From an uncultured Candidatus Altimarinota bacterium (lineage in GTDB: Bacteria; Patescibacteriota; Gracilibacteria; UBA4473), in the NCBI GenBank assembly GCA_938021445.1, contig CALIGR010000008.1, positions 1 through 6,144 on the forward strand: a stretch of DNA of 6,144 bases, in the 5' to 3' direction. The notes beneath the pieces are model-generated. The model did no database searches, was not told the DNA's origin, and saw only the letters and a program-made list of their open reading frames with translations. The position numbers and the translations under genes were made by a program. Position 1 is the first letter of the stretch, and the number at the start of each line of letters is the position of its first letter. Below are positions 6,083 to 6,144 of the stretch, piece after piece.

Positions 6083-6108
6083 TCCGCCGTAGCTTAAGTG
6101 AAGGTGGA
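6083..6108 (-). repeat. Short imperfect inverted repeat in the typA leader
   Basis: On the + strand, TCCGCC (6083-6088) and GGTGGA (6103-6108) can pair with one G-T wobble, around a GTAGCTTAAGTGAA interior containing the palindrome CTTAAG. On the typA transcript the wobble becomes an A-C mismatch, so the hairpin is weaker there. It resembles a class of short intergenic hairpin repeats I recall from CPR genomes (TCCGCC-TTCG...CTACGGCGGA type). That resemblance is from memory and unchecked. Confidence 0.45.
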
Positions 6109-6114
6109 TCTTTT

Positions 6115-6144
6115 ATTTTATAGAGATAAACAACTAATTAGCAA
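6115..6144 (-). promoter_or_regulatory. Candidate promoter of typA
   Basis: Reading the minus strand, TTGCTA (6144-6139, four of six matches to the -35 consensus), an 18-bp spacer and TAAAAT (6120-6115) form a possible sigma70-like promoter. The spacer and -10 match the promoter of the third exported-protein gene. Transcription would begin near 6108, placing the inverted repeat at the very 5' end of the typA mRNA. An overlapping -10 (TATAAA, 6122-6117) is also possible. The -35 box touches the window edge. Confidence 0.4.

Noticed and set aside
6081..6144. A tRNA gene suggested by the GTAGCTTAAGTG string upstream of typA
   Set aside because: There is no matching D-stem, no T-loop consensus and no acceptor pairing within tRNA length.

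Overview
The window looks like chromosomal DNA of a bacterium, most likely a member of the Candidate Phyla Radiation (Patescibacteria). This is an inference from several weak signs: compact gene spacing, a GAF-type histidine kinase whose N-terminal part lies before the window, small exported Ser/Ala-rich proteins I cannot place in any known family, and a short hairpin resembling intergenic repeats I remember from such genomes. No marker here fixes the phylum. The reading frames are intact under the standard bacterial code. Four genes stop with TAA and one with TAG.

Layout. Positions 1-1242 (+) hold the 3' part of a sensor histidine kinase gene, cut by the window edge. Next come three tandem single-gene units on the + strand: 1335-1802, 1930-2628 and 2760-4175. 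Each has its own sigma70-like promoter, a 28-nt leader without a Shine-Dalgarno site, a gene for an exported protein with a signal peptide predicted to be cleaved after residue 21, and a rho-independent terminator. The proteins grow from 155 to 232 to 471 residues by addition of Ser/Thr-rich and then Ala-rich low-complexity segments. They share an aromatic/acidic motif, IHVYxY ... EDWxxW. The first two also share an N-terminal block (YDNA ... THHTTIID) and a C-terminal C-x13-C block. On the minus strand, 6061-4253, lies typA (bipA), a translational GTPase convergent with the third exported-protein gene and sharing a bidirectional terminator with it.

How it fits together. The three exported proteins look like a local paralogous family that arose by duplication together with regulatory DNA. 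The -10 box, the predicted start site and the ATG keep exactly the same spacing in all three units, so they are probably expressed under the same rules. Their role is unknown; a surface or secreted structural role is the natural guess from the signal peptides and the long flexible or helical segments. Nothing in the sequence ties the histidine kinase or typA functionally to them. The family with its motif, and the G-poor leader without a Shine-Dalgarno site, are the parts most worth following up.
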